From Amycolatopsis eburnea (GTDB taxonomy: Bacteria; Actinomycetota; Actinomycetes; Mycobacteriales; Pseudonocardiaceae), in NCBI RefSeq assembly GCF_003937945.1, contig NZ_RSEC01000058.1, positions 496,001 through 560,000 of the forward strand: a stretch of DNA of 64,000 bases, given 5' to 3'. Shown here in pieces: positions 24,055 to 32,593 of this stretch (positions are counted from its first letter, which is position 1; each line of letters begins with the position of its first letter). The notes below the pieces were generated by a model, which saw only the letters and a program-made list of their open reading frames with translations, ran no database searches and had not been told where the DNA came from. Both the position numbers and the translations under genes were made by a program.

Positions 24055-25115
24055 CCGCGCATCACCACGTCCGCGACCGGAGGCCGGGTCAGCACCAGGT
24101 CGACAACCTCACGCTGCGGCGACCGCGAGCACACCGGGTCGGTCGCCGCGGCGTCGCCGGTGAGCAGGAACGCCTGGCAGCGGCAGCCGCCGAAGTCGAG
24201 CCCGCGGCGATCGCAGGTGCGGCACGGCTCGGTCATCCAGTCCTCGCCGCGGTAGGCGTTGAACGACTCCGAGCGGTACCAGATGTCGGCCAGCGGCGTG
24301 TCCCGCACCGAGGACAACCGCAGGGTCGAGATCGCCGAAGCCGCCGGGCACGGCAGCACCGTCCCGTCCGGCGCGACGGTCAGCTGCCGCGCGCCCCAGC
24401 CGTACATGCACGGCTTCGGGTACGGCTCGTGGTAGTCCGCGACGACGTAGACGATCTCCATCGTGCCGCCCAGCCGGGCGACGGCCGCGCGCACGATCGG
24501 CTCGGCGGCCGCGAGTTGCTCGGCCGTCGGCATCAGCGCGTCGCGGTTGCGCAGCGCCCAGCCGTAGTACTGCGTGTTCGCGAGCTCCAGGCGGTCCGCG
24601 CCCATCCGCTCGGCCAGTTCGATGATCCCGGCGAGCTGGTCGTGGTTGCGCCGGTGCAGGACGACGTTGAGCGACAGCGGCAGTCCGGCGGCCTTGATCG
24701 CGGCGGCCGCGGCGAGCTTGTGGTCGAACGCCCGCGCGCCGGCCAGTTCGTCGGAACGCTCCCGTATCGACCCTTGCGCGGACAGCTGGACGTGCGCCAG
24801 CCCGCGTTCGACGAGCCCGGACAGCCGCGCGGACGTCAGCCCGAGCCCGGAGGTGACCAGGTTGACGTAGCAGCCGAGCGAACTCGCGTGCGCGACCAGC
24901 TCGGGCAGGTCCGGGCGGAGCAGCGGTTCACCGCCGGACAAGTGCACCTGCAGCACGCCCAGCTCGCGTGCCTGGGACAGCACCGACAGCCAGTCCGCGG
25001 TGGACAGTTCGGCGTCCCGCTTGGTCAGCTCCACCGGGTTGGAGCAATAAGGACAGTGCAGCGGACAGCGGTGGGTCAGCTCGGCCAGGAGTCCGAGCGG
25101 CGGGGTCACGTCCAC
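24051..25115 (-). CDS. pqqE: PqqA peptide cyclase PqqE (radical SAM)
   Basis: Radical SAM/SPASM enzyme of 354 residues that forms the carbon-carbon bond between Glu and Tyr of PqqA. The radical SAM cluster Cys are C17, C21 and C24 (HRCPLHCPYCSN). The SAM-binding GGEP motif appears as LSGGEPLLRPDL. The SPASM region has CMYGWGARQL and the C-terminal CRTCDRRGLDFGGCRCQAF. It overlaps pqqD by 10 bp, consistent with the PqqD-PqqE partnership, and pqqB by 4 bp. Confidence 0.95.
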   Translation of the reverse strand: MDVTPPLGLLAELTHRCPLHCPYCSNPVELTKRDAELSTADWLSVLSQARELGVLQVHLSGGEPLLRPDLPELVAHASSLGCYVNLVTSGLGLTSARLSGLVERGLAHVQLSAQGSIRERSDELAGARAFDHKLAAAAAIKAAGLPLSLNVVLHRRNHDQLAGIIELAERMGADRLELANTQYYGWALRNRDALMPTAEQLAAAEPIVRAAVARLGGTMEIVYVVADYHEPYPKPCMYGWGARQLTVAPDGTVLPCPAASAISTLRLSSVRDTPLADIWYRSESFNAYRGEDWMTEPCRTCDRRGLDFGGCRCQAFLLTGDAAATDPVCSRSPQREVVDLVLTRPPVADVVMRG

Positions 25116-25372
25116 GCGACGACCCGCCGTTCGCCCAGCCGCGCCAGCACGTCGAGGACGTCCTGCTCGCGGACGCCGGTGTAGCGCCGCTCCAGCACCG
25201 CGGTGATGTCGGAGACGCGGCGGGCGCCGTCGCAGAGTTCGAGCACCGCGGCCGCGGTCGCGTTCGGCACCAGGACGCCTTCCGGGAACAGCAGCACGTG
25301 GGTCTCCCGGACGTGGTCGAACGACAATCGGACACCCCGCCGGAGCTGCGGTACCGAACCCGCGGTGATCAC
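25106..25372 (-). CDS. pqqD: PqqA-binding chaperone PqqD
   Basis: Peptide chaperone of 88 residues that presents PqqA to PqqE through its RRE-type winged fold. It contains the typical RRGVRLSFDHVRETHVLLFPEG and the later ELCDGARRVSDITAVL. The GTG start (25372-25370) overlaps the pqqC stop in GTGA, and the 3-prime end overlaps pqqE by 10 bp, so translation is coupled along the operon. The length is normal for free-standing PqqD. Confidence 0.93.
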   Translation of the reverse strand: MITAGSVPQLRRGVRLSFDHVRETHVLLFPEGVLVPNATAAAVLELCDGARRVSDITAVLERRYTGVREQDVLDVLARLGERRVVAWT

Positions 25373-26058
25373 CGCGCCGCCCGCTCGACGGCGTCCAGCA
25401 CGGACCACAGCACGTCGCACTTGAACGACAGCGCGGCGATCGCGCGGTCCTGCTGCTCGCGCGTCACGCAGTGGCGGACGACGATGTCGAGCGTGTCCTT
25501 GCCTTCGCCGGCGACCTTGTCGATGCGGTTGGTGAAGTAGGCGAGGTCGGCAGGCGCGATCCAGGAGTAGTGCGCGAGCATGTCCGCGACGCGCTGCCGC
25601 ATCAGGTGGCCGGCGAACATCTCGGTCAGTCCCGAAGCCACCGCTTCCCACCACGGCTTCGTGCGCGCGAAAGTCACATACGCGTCGACGGCGAACCGGA
25701 CCCCGGGGGCGACGTGCCGCTCGTCGAGCACTTCTTCGCGGTCGAGGCCGACCGCTTCGCAGAGCCGCAGCCAGCGTTCGGTTCCGCTGCTGCCGGCGCT
25801 CGTCCCGTCGTGGTAGACGATCCGGTCGAGCCACTGGCGCCGGATCTCCGGGAGCGGGCAGTTGCTGATGATCGCCGCGTCCTTCTGCGGCAGCGCCTGC
25901 TGGTAGTACCACCGGTTCGCGGCCCAGAGCCGCAGTTCGTGCGCGTCGAGCTCGCCCGCGTGCAGCCGGTGGTGGAACGGGTGCGTGCCCCAGTACCGGT
26001 GCGAAAGACCGCGCAGGGCCGCGATGAAGGCGCTTTCCGCGAGCGGCTCGACGAGCAC
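25369..26058 (-). CDS. pqqC: Pyrroloquinoline-quinone synthase PqqC
   Basis: Cofactorless oxidase of 229 residues that performs the final ring closure and eight-electron oxidation to PQQ. Family signatures include HPFHHRLHAGEL, the stretch ANRWYYQQALPQKDAAIISNC and the conserved HYSWI segment with active-site His and Tyr residues. It starts with GTG one base after the pqqA stop and overlaps pqqD by 4 bp. The protein is all-helical (TenA-like), full length and intact. Confidence 0.95.
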   Translation of the reverse strand: MLVEPLAESAFIAALRGLSHRYWGTHPFHHRLHAGELDAHELRLWAANRWYYQQALPQKDAAIISNCPLPEIRRQWLDRIVYHDGTSAGSSGTERWLRLCEAVGLDREEVLDERHVAPGVRFAVDAYVTFARTKPWWEAVASGLTEMFAGHLMRQRVADMLAHYSWIAPADLAYFTNRIDKVAGEGKDTLDIVVRHCVTREQQDRAIAALSFKCDVLWSVLDAVERAAR

Positions 26059-26059
26059 G

Positions 26060-26146
26060 TCAGTCCGCCATGCGAGCCGCGTAGGCGGTGACCTCCATGG
26101 GGGTTTCGTATTCGACGAAGTCGGGAGTCGTCCACACCTCGGTCAT
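26060..26146 (-). CDS. pqqA: PQQ precursor peptide PqqA
   Basis: Ribosomally made precursor of 28 residues whose Glu and Tyr side chains become PQQ. The peptide contains the invariant pair spaced by three residues, Glu18 and Tyr22, in PMEVTAYAARMAD. Trp5 and the segment TPDFVEYETP lie before it. GAGGAG sits six bases before the ATG, a strong ribosome site. The stop is one base from the pqqC start. The gene is short and easily missed, but its position, motif and ribosome site make the call firm. Confidence 0.95.
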   Translation of the reverse strand: MTEVWTTPDFVEYETPMEVTAYAARMAD

Positions 26147-26272
26147 TTCCTGCTCCTCTCCCGGGAACTGATCGCCGTCACGGTAAGAGCGCGGCCGGGC
26201 GGCTGACCAGGGTTTGGCCGGGGAGTTCGGAAAGTTTCCTTCCGATGGCGCAGTGCGGTGCCGGTCAGCGGG

Positions 26273-27637
26273 CTACCGGACCGCCGCTTCCAGTTCGACC
26301 AGCGCCGTGTCGAGGTGCGTCAGGATCCGCTGCAGGTGCGGCACGCTCCGGCGGCAGCCCGTGACGCCGAAGTCGAGGTTGTCGCCGTTGCTGGTGAGCG
26401 TGATGTTCACGGCCTGGCCGTCGAGCAGCACCGACGCCGGGTAGATGCCGTCGAGCTGCGCGCCGTTCCAGTACATCTGCTTGCGCGGGCCGGGCACGTT
26501 CGAGATCACCAGGTTGAACGGCGGCCGCGTGTTGTTGACGACGCCCGGGATCGGCGAGACGCCGAGCTGCGCGACGTTAACCGCCGATAACAACAGCGTC
26601 TGCAACGGAGTCAGCTCCGAGAACAGCCGCTTGCCGTTGCGCATCGACTGGTGGATCGTGACCAGCCGCTTGCCCGCGTCCGGCAGGTCGGTGGCGAGGT
26701 TGCAGAGCAGCGCGCCGATGTTGTTGCCCGCCGCTTCGCCGGGATCGTTCTGGCGGCGCAGCGACACCGGCACCATCGCGATGAGCGGCGCGTCCGGCAG
26801 CGCGCGCTGCTCGATGAGGTAGTCCCGCAGCGCGCCGGAGCACATCGCGAGCACGACGTCGTTGCGCGACACCCCGGCGGCGGTCGCCACCTTCCGGACC
26901 CGCTCCAGCGACCACGACTGCGCCGCGAACCGGCGCGCGCCGCCGATCGGGACGTTGAGCATCGTGCGCGGTGCTTGTCCGGGCAGCGTTAACGTGTGTT
27001 CACCGAACGCTTCGCGCGCGACCTTCATCGCCGCCGGCGCCAGGCTCGCGAGCTGGTTGGCCGTCTTGCTCGCGGTCTGCAGCAACGAGCGCGGGCGCTT
27101 GACGCGGCCCTCGCCGGGCTTGCGCCGGCTGCCCCACCACGGCGGGCAATCCAGGTCCGCGGGGTCGTCCGAGAGCGTGCCCTGCAGCTGGCGCAGCGCG
27201 GAGACGCCGTCCATCAGCGCGTGGTGAACCTTGGTGTAGACGGCGAACCGGCCGTCGGCGAGACCTTCGATGAGGTGGGTCTCCCAGAGCGGCCGGTGCC
27301 GGTCGAGCAGGGTGCTGTGCCAGCGGCTGGTGAGTTCCAGCAGTTCGCGGATGCGGCCCGGCTGGGGCAGCGCGGAGTGCCGGAAGTGGTAGTCGAGTTC
27401 GAGGTCGGCGTCGGTGGACCAGGCCACGTGGCCCATCGTGTTGACCGGACGGGCCGGGCGGCGCCGGAAGACCGAGCGCATGTTGTCGGATTCGAGCAGG
27501 TTCCGGCGGACGTCGCGCAGGTACTCCGGACCGGCGCCGTCGGGTTTCTTGAACAGCTGCAGACCGCCCACGTGCATCGGATGCTCGCGCGTTTCGACGA
27601 GGAGGAACATCGAGTCGGTCACGGGCATCATCGCCAT
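26273..27637 (-). CDS. Wax ester synthase/diacylglycerol acyltransferase (WS/DGAT)
   Basis: Acyl-CoA-dependent acyltransferase of 454 residues, making triacylglycerol or wax esters at the membrane. The active-site motif HHALMDG is at 138-144. The N-terminus PVTDSMFLLVETREHPMHVGGLQLF and the C-terminal NLVISNVPGPRKQMYWNGA are typical of the family. It is full length, with ATG 27637 as start. It diverges from the FAD oxidoreductase and stops 127 bp before the pqqA start, so it is not part of the pqq operon. Confidence 0.93.
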   Translation of the reverse strand: MAMMPVTDSMFLLVETREHPMHVGGLQLFKKPDGAGPEYLRDVRRNLLESDNMRSVFRRRPARPVNTMGHVAWSTDADLELDYHFRHSALPQPGRIRELLELTSRWHSTLLDRHRPLWETHLIEGLADGRFAVYTKVHHALMDGVSALRQLQGTLSDDPADLDCPPWWGSRRKPGEGRVKRPRSLLQTASKTANQLASLAPAAMKVAREAFGEHTLTLPGQAPRTMLNVPIGGARRFAAQSWSLERVRKVATAAGVSRNDVVLAMCSGALRDYLIEQRALPDAPLIAMVPVSLRRQNDPGEAAGNNIGALLCNLATDLPDAGKRLVTIHQSMRNGKRLFSELTPLQTLLLSAVNVAQLGVSPIPGVVNNTRPPFNLVISNVPGPRKQMYWNGAQLDGIYPASVLLDGQAVNITLTSNGDNLDFGVTGCRRSVPHLQRILTHLDTALVELEAAVR

Positions 27638-27717
27638 GGGACATCACCTTCCGCACTCGGCACGCCGACTCTACGCGCTCGGCGGCCGTGGGTGGATCAC
27701 GTTCTACATTGGCGAGT

Positions 27718-28896
27718 ATGACCGTCCGCGGGCCTGGGGAAACGTCCTTGCCACCGATGGCCGAGTGCGTCGTGATCGGCGGTGGTGTCATCGGCCTGAG
27801 CTGCGCGTTCCGGTTGGCGGAAGCCGGCGTCGACGTCCTGCTCCTGGAGCGCGGCGGGCTCGGCGAAGGCTCGACGGCGAAGGCCGCGGGCGGCATCCGG
27901 TCGTCGTTCACCAGCCGTGTGAACGTCGAGCTGGGGCTGCGCGGGCTCGCCGCGTACAGCGCGTTCTCGCGCGACTTCGGCGTCGAGATCGACTTCCGGC
28001 GCGACGGGTACCTGTACCTGCTCACCGATCCCGCGGACGTCAGCGCAATCGGACAGTGCGCGGAGCTGCAGCGGGAGCACGGCGTGCGCAGCCACCTGCT
28101 CGACCCCGCGGAAGCGAAGCGGCTGCTCCCGCTGCTCGAAACCGACGGGATCGTCGCCGCGCTCTGGTCCCCGGACGACGCGAAGGCGACGCCGGACGCC
28201 GTCGTGCAGGGCTACGCGAAAGCCGCGCGGGCGTGCGGTGCGCGGCTGCGGACCGGCGTCGAAGTGACCGGCGTGGAACGGGACGGTGGCGTCCTGACGG
28301 GCGTCGCAACGACCGCGGGGTTCGTCCGGACCGGTGCGGTGGTCTGCGCGGCCGGCGCGTGGTCGGGGCGGGTCGGCGAGCTGGCCGGGCTGGACCTGCC
28401 GGTGCGGCCGTTCCGGCGGCAGGTCGTGTTCACCGGGCCGGTGCCCGGCCTGCCGGAATCGCTGCCCCTGACCATCGAGCTGCCCTCGGCGTTCTACTTC
28501 CACCGCGAAGGCGCAGGTCTGGCGATGTCCGTTTGCGAGGACGACGGCTTCCCCGGGTTCGACACGCGCTACGAGGCGGGCGAGTGGCTGCCCCGGCTGG
28601 CCGAGGTGGCGGGACGGCGGATCCCGGCCGTGCTCGACGCGGGCATCCGCACGGCATGGGCCGGGTTGTACGAAGTGACGCCCGACCGCAACCAGATCGT
28701 GGGGGAAAGCGTCCTGCTGTCGCGGTTCCTCTACGCGACCGGCTTCTCCGGGCACGGGTTCCAGATGGGCCCGGCGGCCGGAGAGCTGATCCGGGACCTC
28801 TACCTGGGCCGGCCGACGTCGGTGGACATCGCGGGCCTGGACGTCCGGCGGTTCGAGGGCGCCGGTACCGCACCGGTCGAGCGCCACATCGTCTAG
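27718..28896 (+). CDS. FAD-dependent oxidoreductase, DAO family (glycine/sarcosine/D-amino acid oxidase-like)
   Basis: Flavoenzyme of 392 residues. The dinucleotide-binding motif is VVIGGGVIGLSCAFRLAEAG, followed by GLGEGSTAKAAGGIR, a segment typical of sarcosine and glycine oxidases. The C-terminal FAD loop reads YATGFSGHGFQMGPAAGEL. The start is uncertain between ATG 27718 and ATG 27757; neither has a strong ribosome site. It lies just before the TPP-HyuAB operon but is separated from it by an operator palindrome, so it may be expressed separately. It could oxidise an N-methylated or other secondary amino acid; that is an inference. Confidence 0.88.
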   Translation: MTVRGPGETSLPPMAECVVIGGGVIGLSCAFRLAEAGVDVLLLERGGLGEGSTAKAAGGIRSSFTSRVNVELGLRGLAAYSAFSRDFGVEIDFRRDGYLYLLTDPADVSAIGQCAELQREHGVRSHLLDPAEAKRLLPLLETDGIVAALWSPDDAKATPDAVVQGYAKAARACGARLRTGVEVTGVERDGGVLTGVATTAGFVRTGAVVCAAGAWSGRVGELAGLDLPVRPFRRQVVFTGPVPGLPESLPLTIELPSAFYFHREGAGLAMSVCEDDGFPGFDTRYEAGEWLPRLAEVAGRRIPAVLDAGIRTAWAGLYEVTPDRNQIVGESVLLSRFLYATGFSGHGFQMGPAAGELIRDLYLGRPTSVDIAGLDVRRFEGAGTAPVERHIV

Positions 28897-28909
28897 GGGT
28901 CGATTGCCC

Positions 28910-28924
28910 GATCGTTCAACGATC
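28910..28924. promoter_or_regulatory. Perfect palindrome GATCGTTCAACGATC at the cluster B promoter
   Basis: Seven-base arms GATCGTT and AACGATC surround a single C. The element ends 16 bases before the GTG of the TPP enzyme, where a repressor would cover the promoter. The GntR/FCD regulator at the end of the operon (35082-35759) is the natural binder. It differs from the cluster A palindrome, as expected for a separate FCD protein. Confidence 0.68.
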
Positions 28925-28940
28925 TGGCAGTATCCGCGCC

Positions 28941-30563
28941 GTGGCTGTGAGTGGTGCTCGGGAGCTGGTGGACGCGCTTGAAGCGCTCGGAACGGAGATC
29001 GTCTTCGGCCTCCCGGGCGTGCACAACCTGCCGTTGTGGGAGGCGCTGGCCGAGACCCGCATCAAGCTCGTCGGGGTGCGCCACGAACAGACCGCGGGCT
29101 ACGCCGCAGACGGGTACGCGCGCGCGACCGGAAAGCTCGGTGTCGCGCTCGTGACGACCGGGCCGGGCGCCGCGAACACGCTCGGCGCGGTCGGCGAAGC
29201 GATGGCCTCCGCGGCTCCGGTGCTGGTCGTCGCCACCGACATCCCCTCGACGCTGCGGCGGCCCGGCGTCGTCCGGGGTGTGCTGCACGAAACCTCGGAC
29301 CAGCAGGCCATGTTCGCCCCGGTGACCAAGGGCGGCTTCACCGTGCGGGCCGCCGACCAGATCGGCACCACCGTGCACCGCGCGGCGCGGCTCGCGCTGC
29401 AGCCGCAGAGCGGGCCCGTCTACCTCGGCGTGCCCACCGACTACCTGCGCGAGACGGTCCCGCACCGCCGTCCGCCCGCGCCGCACCGCAAGCCCGACGT
29501 CGACGTTCCCGATCTCGCGCGGGCCGAGGCGATGCTGTCCGACGCGCGGCAGCCACTGATCTGGGCCGGCGGCGGCGCGCTGCGCTCCGGGGCCGGCGAC
29601 GCGATCGGCGCGCTCGCGGAGAAGCTCGCCGCGCCCGTGATCACGACGTTCGGCGCGCGCGGGCTGCTGCCGCTGGACCACCCGTGCCTGGCGCCGAACC
29701 CGGTGCACACGCCGGAGGTCGGCGAGCTGTGGGACGAGGCCGACGTCGTGCTCGCCATCGGTACCGACTTCGACGGCCTGATGACGCAGAACTGGCGGAT
29801 GCCGAAGCCGCCCAAGCTGATCGCGGTCAACGTCGACGCCGACGACGCCGCCAAGAACTACCCGCCGGACCTGACGCTGGTCGGGGACGCGCGGTCGATC
29901 GTCGAACGGCTGTTGCCGAAGCAGCGGCCGGGCCTCGACGACATCACGCTCCGGCTGGCCGGCATCGGCCGCCGCGTGCGCCAGCGGATCCGCGACGAAG
30001 AGCCGCAGGCCTACGACTTCCTGTCCACTTTGGACGAAGTGCTGCCGACCGACGCCGTGCTGGTGTCCGACATGTGCGTCGCCGGGTACTGGGTCGGCGG
30101 CTTCCACCGGGTGCGGGCGCCGCGCAAGCTCGCGTACCCGATGGGCTGGGGCACGCTCGGCTACGGCTTCCCGGCGTCGCTCGGCGCGGCGGCGGCCGGC
30201 ACCGGGCGGGCCGTCTGCATCACCGGCGACGGCGGTTTCCTCTACGGCTGCGGCGACCTTGCGACGCTCGCGCAGGAGCAGCTGCCGGTCACCGTCGTGC
30301 TGGTCGACGACGGCGGCTACGGGATGCTGCGCTACGACCAGGACCGCGCCGGTCTGCAACGCCGCGGGGTCGACTGGGACAGCCCGGACTTCGTCGGTCT
30401 CGCGCGGTCCTTCGGCGTGCACGCCGACCGCGTGTCCGGGTTCGGGCGGGCGTTCCGGCGGCTGCTCGGCGAGTTCGTCGAGTCGGACGAGCCGAACGTG
30501 CTGGTGGTGAAGGCCAAGCTGAAGCCGCCGTTGAACACGTCGCCGCGGTGGTACCGGACATGA
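28941..30563 (+). CDS. Thiamine-diphosphate enzyme, acetolactate synthase/benzoylformate decarboxylase-like
   Basis: ThDP-dependent enzyme of 540 residues with all three domains. The PYR-domain Glu is in VGVRHEQTAGYAADGYARAT. The ThDP/Mg motif starts CITGDGGFLYG and ends VLVDDGGYGML, where Asp-Asp replaces the usual Asn-Asn or Asn-Asp end. The GTG start is close to the operator and no ribosome site is evident, so translation may be leaderless. It overlaps hyuA by 4 bp and is therefore the first gene of a coupled operon. It probably decarboxylates or ligates a 2-keto acid rather than serving valine synthesis. Confidence 0.87.
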   Translation: MAVSGARELVDALEALGTEIVFGLPGVHNLPLWEALAETRIKLVGVRHEQTAGYAADGYARATGKLGVALVTTGPGAANTLGAVGEAMASAAPVLVVATDIPSTLRRPGVVRGVLHETSDQQAMFAPVTKGGFTVRAADQIGTTVHRAARLALQPQSGPVYLGVPTDYLRETVPHRRPPAPHRKPDVDVPDLARAEAMLSDARQPLIWAGGGALRSGAGDAIGALAEKLAAPVITTFGARGLLPLDHPCLAPNPVHTPEVGELWDEADVVLAIGTDFDGLMTQNWRMPKPPKLIAVNVDADDAAKNYPPDLTLVGDARSIVERLLPKQRPGLDDITLRLAGIGRRVRQRIRDEEPQAYDFLSTLDEVLPTDAVLVSDMCVAGYWVGGFHRVRAPRKLAYPMGWGTLGYGFPASLGAAAAGTGRAVCITGDGGFLYGCGDLATLAQEQLPVTVVLVDDGGYGMLRYDQDRAGLQRRGVDWDSPDFVGLARSFGVHADRVSGFGRAFRRLLGEFVESDEPNVLVVKAKLKPPLNTSPRWYRT

Positions 30564-32593
30564 GGATCGGCGTCGACATCGGCGGCACGTTCACCGACCT
30601 CTGCGCGGTGGACGACGCCGGCATCGCCGCCGTCGGCAAGGTTCTGACCACGCACGACGAGCCGGCGCGCGCGGTCGAGGAGGGGCTGGCCGCGCTGCTC
30701 GCGGACGCCGGGATCGCCGCTTCCGCGGTGACGCAGGTGGTGCACGGGACGACGCTGGTGACCAACGCGCTGATCGAGCGCACGGGCTCGCGCACCGCAC
30801 TGCTCGCCACCGCCGGCTTCCGCGACGTCCTGGAGATGCGCCGCGAGCACCGCTACGAGCTGTACGACCTGCACCTCGAACTGCCCGCGCCGCTGGTCCC
30901 GCGGCACCTGCGCTTCGACGTTCCGGAGCGGATCCTCGCGGACGGGTCCGTCCGGACCGCGCTCGACGAGACTTACGTTGTAAGGCTCGGCCGGGAACTG
31001 GCCGCCCGCGGGATCGAAGCCGTCGCGGTCTGCTTCCTGCACGCCTTCACGAACCCCGCGCACGAACGGCGGGTGGCGGAAATCCTCGCCGAGGTCGCGC
31101 CCGGTCTGCGTGTCGCGCTCTCCTCCGACGTCGTGCCCGAGATCCGCGAGTTCGAGCGCGCGTCGACGACGGTCGCGAACGTCTACGTCCAGGACCTCAC
31201 CGAGCGCTACCTGCGCGACCTCGAACGCCGGTTGCGGCGGCTCGGGATCGCCGGCGCGCCGCACATCATGCTGTCCAACGGCGGGCTGGCGACCGTCGGC
31301 ACCGCGGCCCGGTACCCGATCCGCATCCTGGAGTCCGGTCCGGCGGGCGGAGCACTCGCCGCGGCCGCTGCTGGCCCGCCCGACCTGCTGGCCTTCGACA
31401 TGGGCGGCACCACGGCGAAGCTGTGCCTGATCGCGGGCGGCGCGCCGCTGGTCACGCACCAGTTCGAGGTGGACCGGAAGTACCGGCTGCTGCCCGGCTC
31501 GGGGCTGCCGGTGCGGGTGCCGGTCACGGACATGATCGAGATCGGTGTCGGCGGCGGGTCGATCGCGCGCATCGACACGCTCGGGCTGCTGACCGTCGGG
31601 CCCGGCTCGGCGGGGTCCGAGCCCGGTCCGGTCTGCTACGGCCGGGGCGGCACCGAACCCACCGTCACCGACGCCGATCTGGTGCTCGGCTACCTTGACC
31701 CGGGCTACTTCCTCGGTGGCAGCATGCCTCTGGACGCCGAGGCCGCGAGAGCGGTGCTCCGGAAGGCGATCGCCGATCCGCTCGGGGTGAGCGTCGAAGA
31801 GGCCGCTTGGGGCATCCACACCAGCGTCAACGAGGACATGGCCAACGCCGCGCGGGTGCACGCGGTCGAGCGCGGGCACGACCCCGCGAAGCTGCCGATG
31901 TACACCTTCGGCGGCGCGGGCCCGGTGCACGGCGCCGGGGTCGCGCGGGCACTCGGGGCGCCGTCGGTCGTCGCGCCGCCCGCGGCCGGCGTGCTGAGCG
32001 CGGCCGGGTTCCTCACCGCGCCGCTGGCGTTCGACTTCGTGCGGTCCGCCCGCGCGGCCGTGCACGAACTCGCCTGGGAGCAGGTCGACGCGCTGTTCGC
32101 CGAGATGGAAGCCGAGGGCGAAGCGCTGCTGGCGAAGTCCGGGGTCACCGACGTGACGCACCGCCGGATCGCCGAGATGCGCTACGCCGGGCAGGGCTAC
32201 GAAATCCGCGTCCCCGTCCGAACCGGCAGCTGGCCCGAGACCCTGATCGGCGAGTTCACCCGCACCTACCGCGAGCTCTACCGGCGGACCGGTCCCGAGG
32301 TCGGCGTCGAGGTGCTGAACTGGCGGGTCGTCTCGAGCGGGCCGGCGCCGGACGTCACCTTACGGCTTAAGGTGCAGGCCGCAGGAGGCGCGGCGCGCAG
32401 GGGCACGCGCAAGGCGTACTTCCCGGCCGCCGGTGGATTTGTCGACACGGCGATCTTCGACCGGTACCGGCTCCGGCCGGGGACGCGGATCGACGGGCCG
32501 GCCATCGTGGAGGAACGCGAGTCCACCGTGGTCATCCCGCCGGGCGCGCACTGCGTCGCCCGGGACGACGCCGCGCTGGAGGTGACGGTGTGA
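30560..32593 (+). CDS. hyuA: Hydantoinase/oxoprolinase A subunit (HyuA family)
   Basis: ATP-dependent subunit of a hydantoinase/5-oxoprolinase/acetone-carboxylase family enzyme, 677 residues. The N-terminal hydantoinase_A_N domain starts MRIGVDIGGTFTDLCAV. The ASKHA-type nucleotide site recurs as LLAFDMGGTTAKLCLI. The central domain has IEIGVGGGSIARID. It is coupled by 4-bp overlaps to the TPP gene before it and hyuB after it. Possible substrates are N-methylhydantoin, 5-oxoproline or a ketone; the family alone does not decide. Confidence 0.92.
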   Translation: MRIGVDIGGTFTDLCAVDDAGIAAVGKVLTTHDEPARAVEEGLAALLADAGIAASAVTQVVHGTTLVTNALIERTGSRTALLATAGFRDVLEMRREHRYELYDLHLELPAPLVPRHLRFDVPERILADGSVRTALDETYVVRLGRELAARGIEAVAVCFLHAFTNPAHERRVAEILAEVAPGLRVALSSDVVPEIREFERASTTVANVYVQDLTERYLRDLERRLRRLGIAGAPHIMLSNGGLATVGTAARYPIRILESGPAGGALAAAAAGPPDLLAFDMGGTTAKLCLIAGGAPLVTHQFEVDRKYRLLPGSGLPVRVPVTDMIEIGVGGGSIARIDTLGLLTVGPGSAGSEPGPVCYGRGGTEPTVTDADLVLGYLDPGYFLGGSMPLDAEAARAVLRKAIADPLGVSVEEAAWGIHTSVNEDMANAARVHAVERGHDPAKLPMYTFGGAGPVHGAGVARALGAPSVVAPPAAGVLSAAGFLTAPLAFDFVRSARAAVHELAWEQVDALFAEMEAEGEALLAKSGVTDVTHRRIAEMRYAGQGYEIRVPVRTGSWPETLIGEFTRTYRELYRRTGPEVGVEVLNWRVVSSGPAPDVTLRLKVQAAGGAARRGTRKAYFPAAGGFVDTAIFDRYRLRPGTRIDGPAIVEERESTVVIPPGAHCVARDDAALEVTV

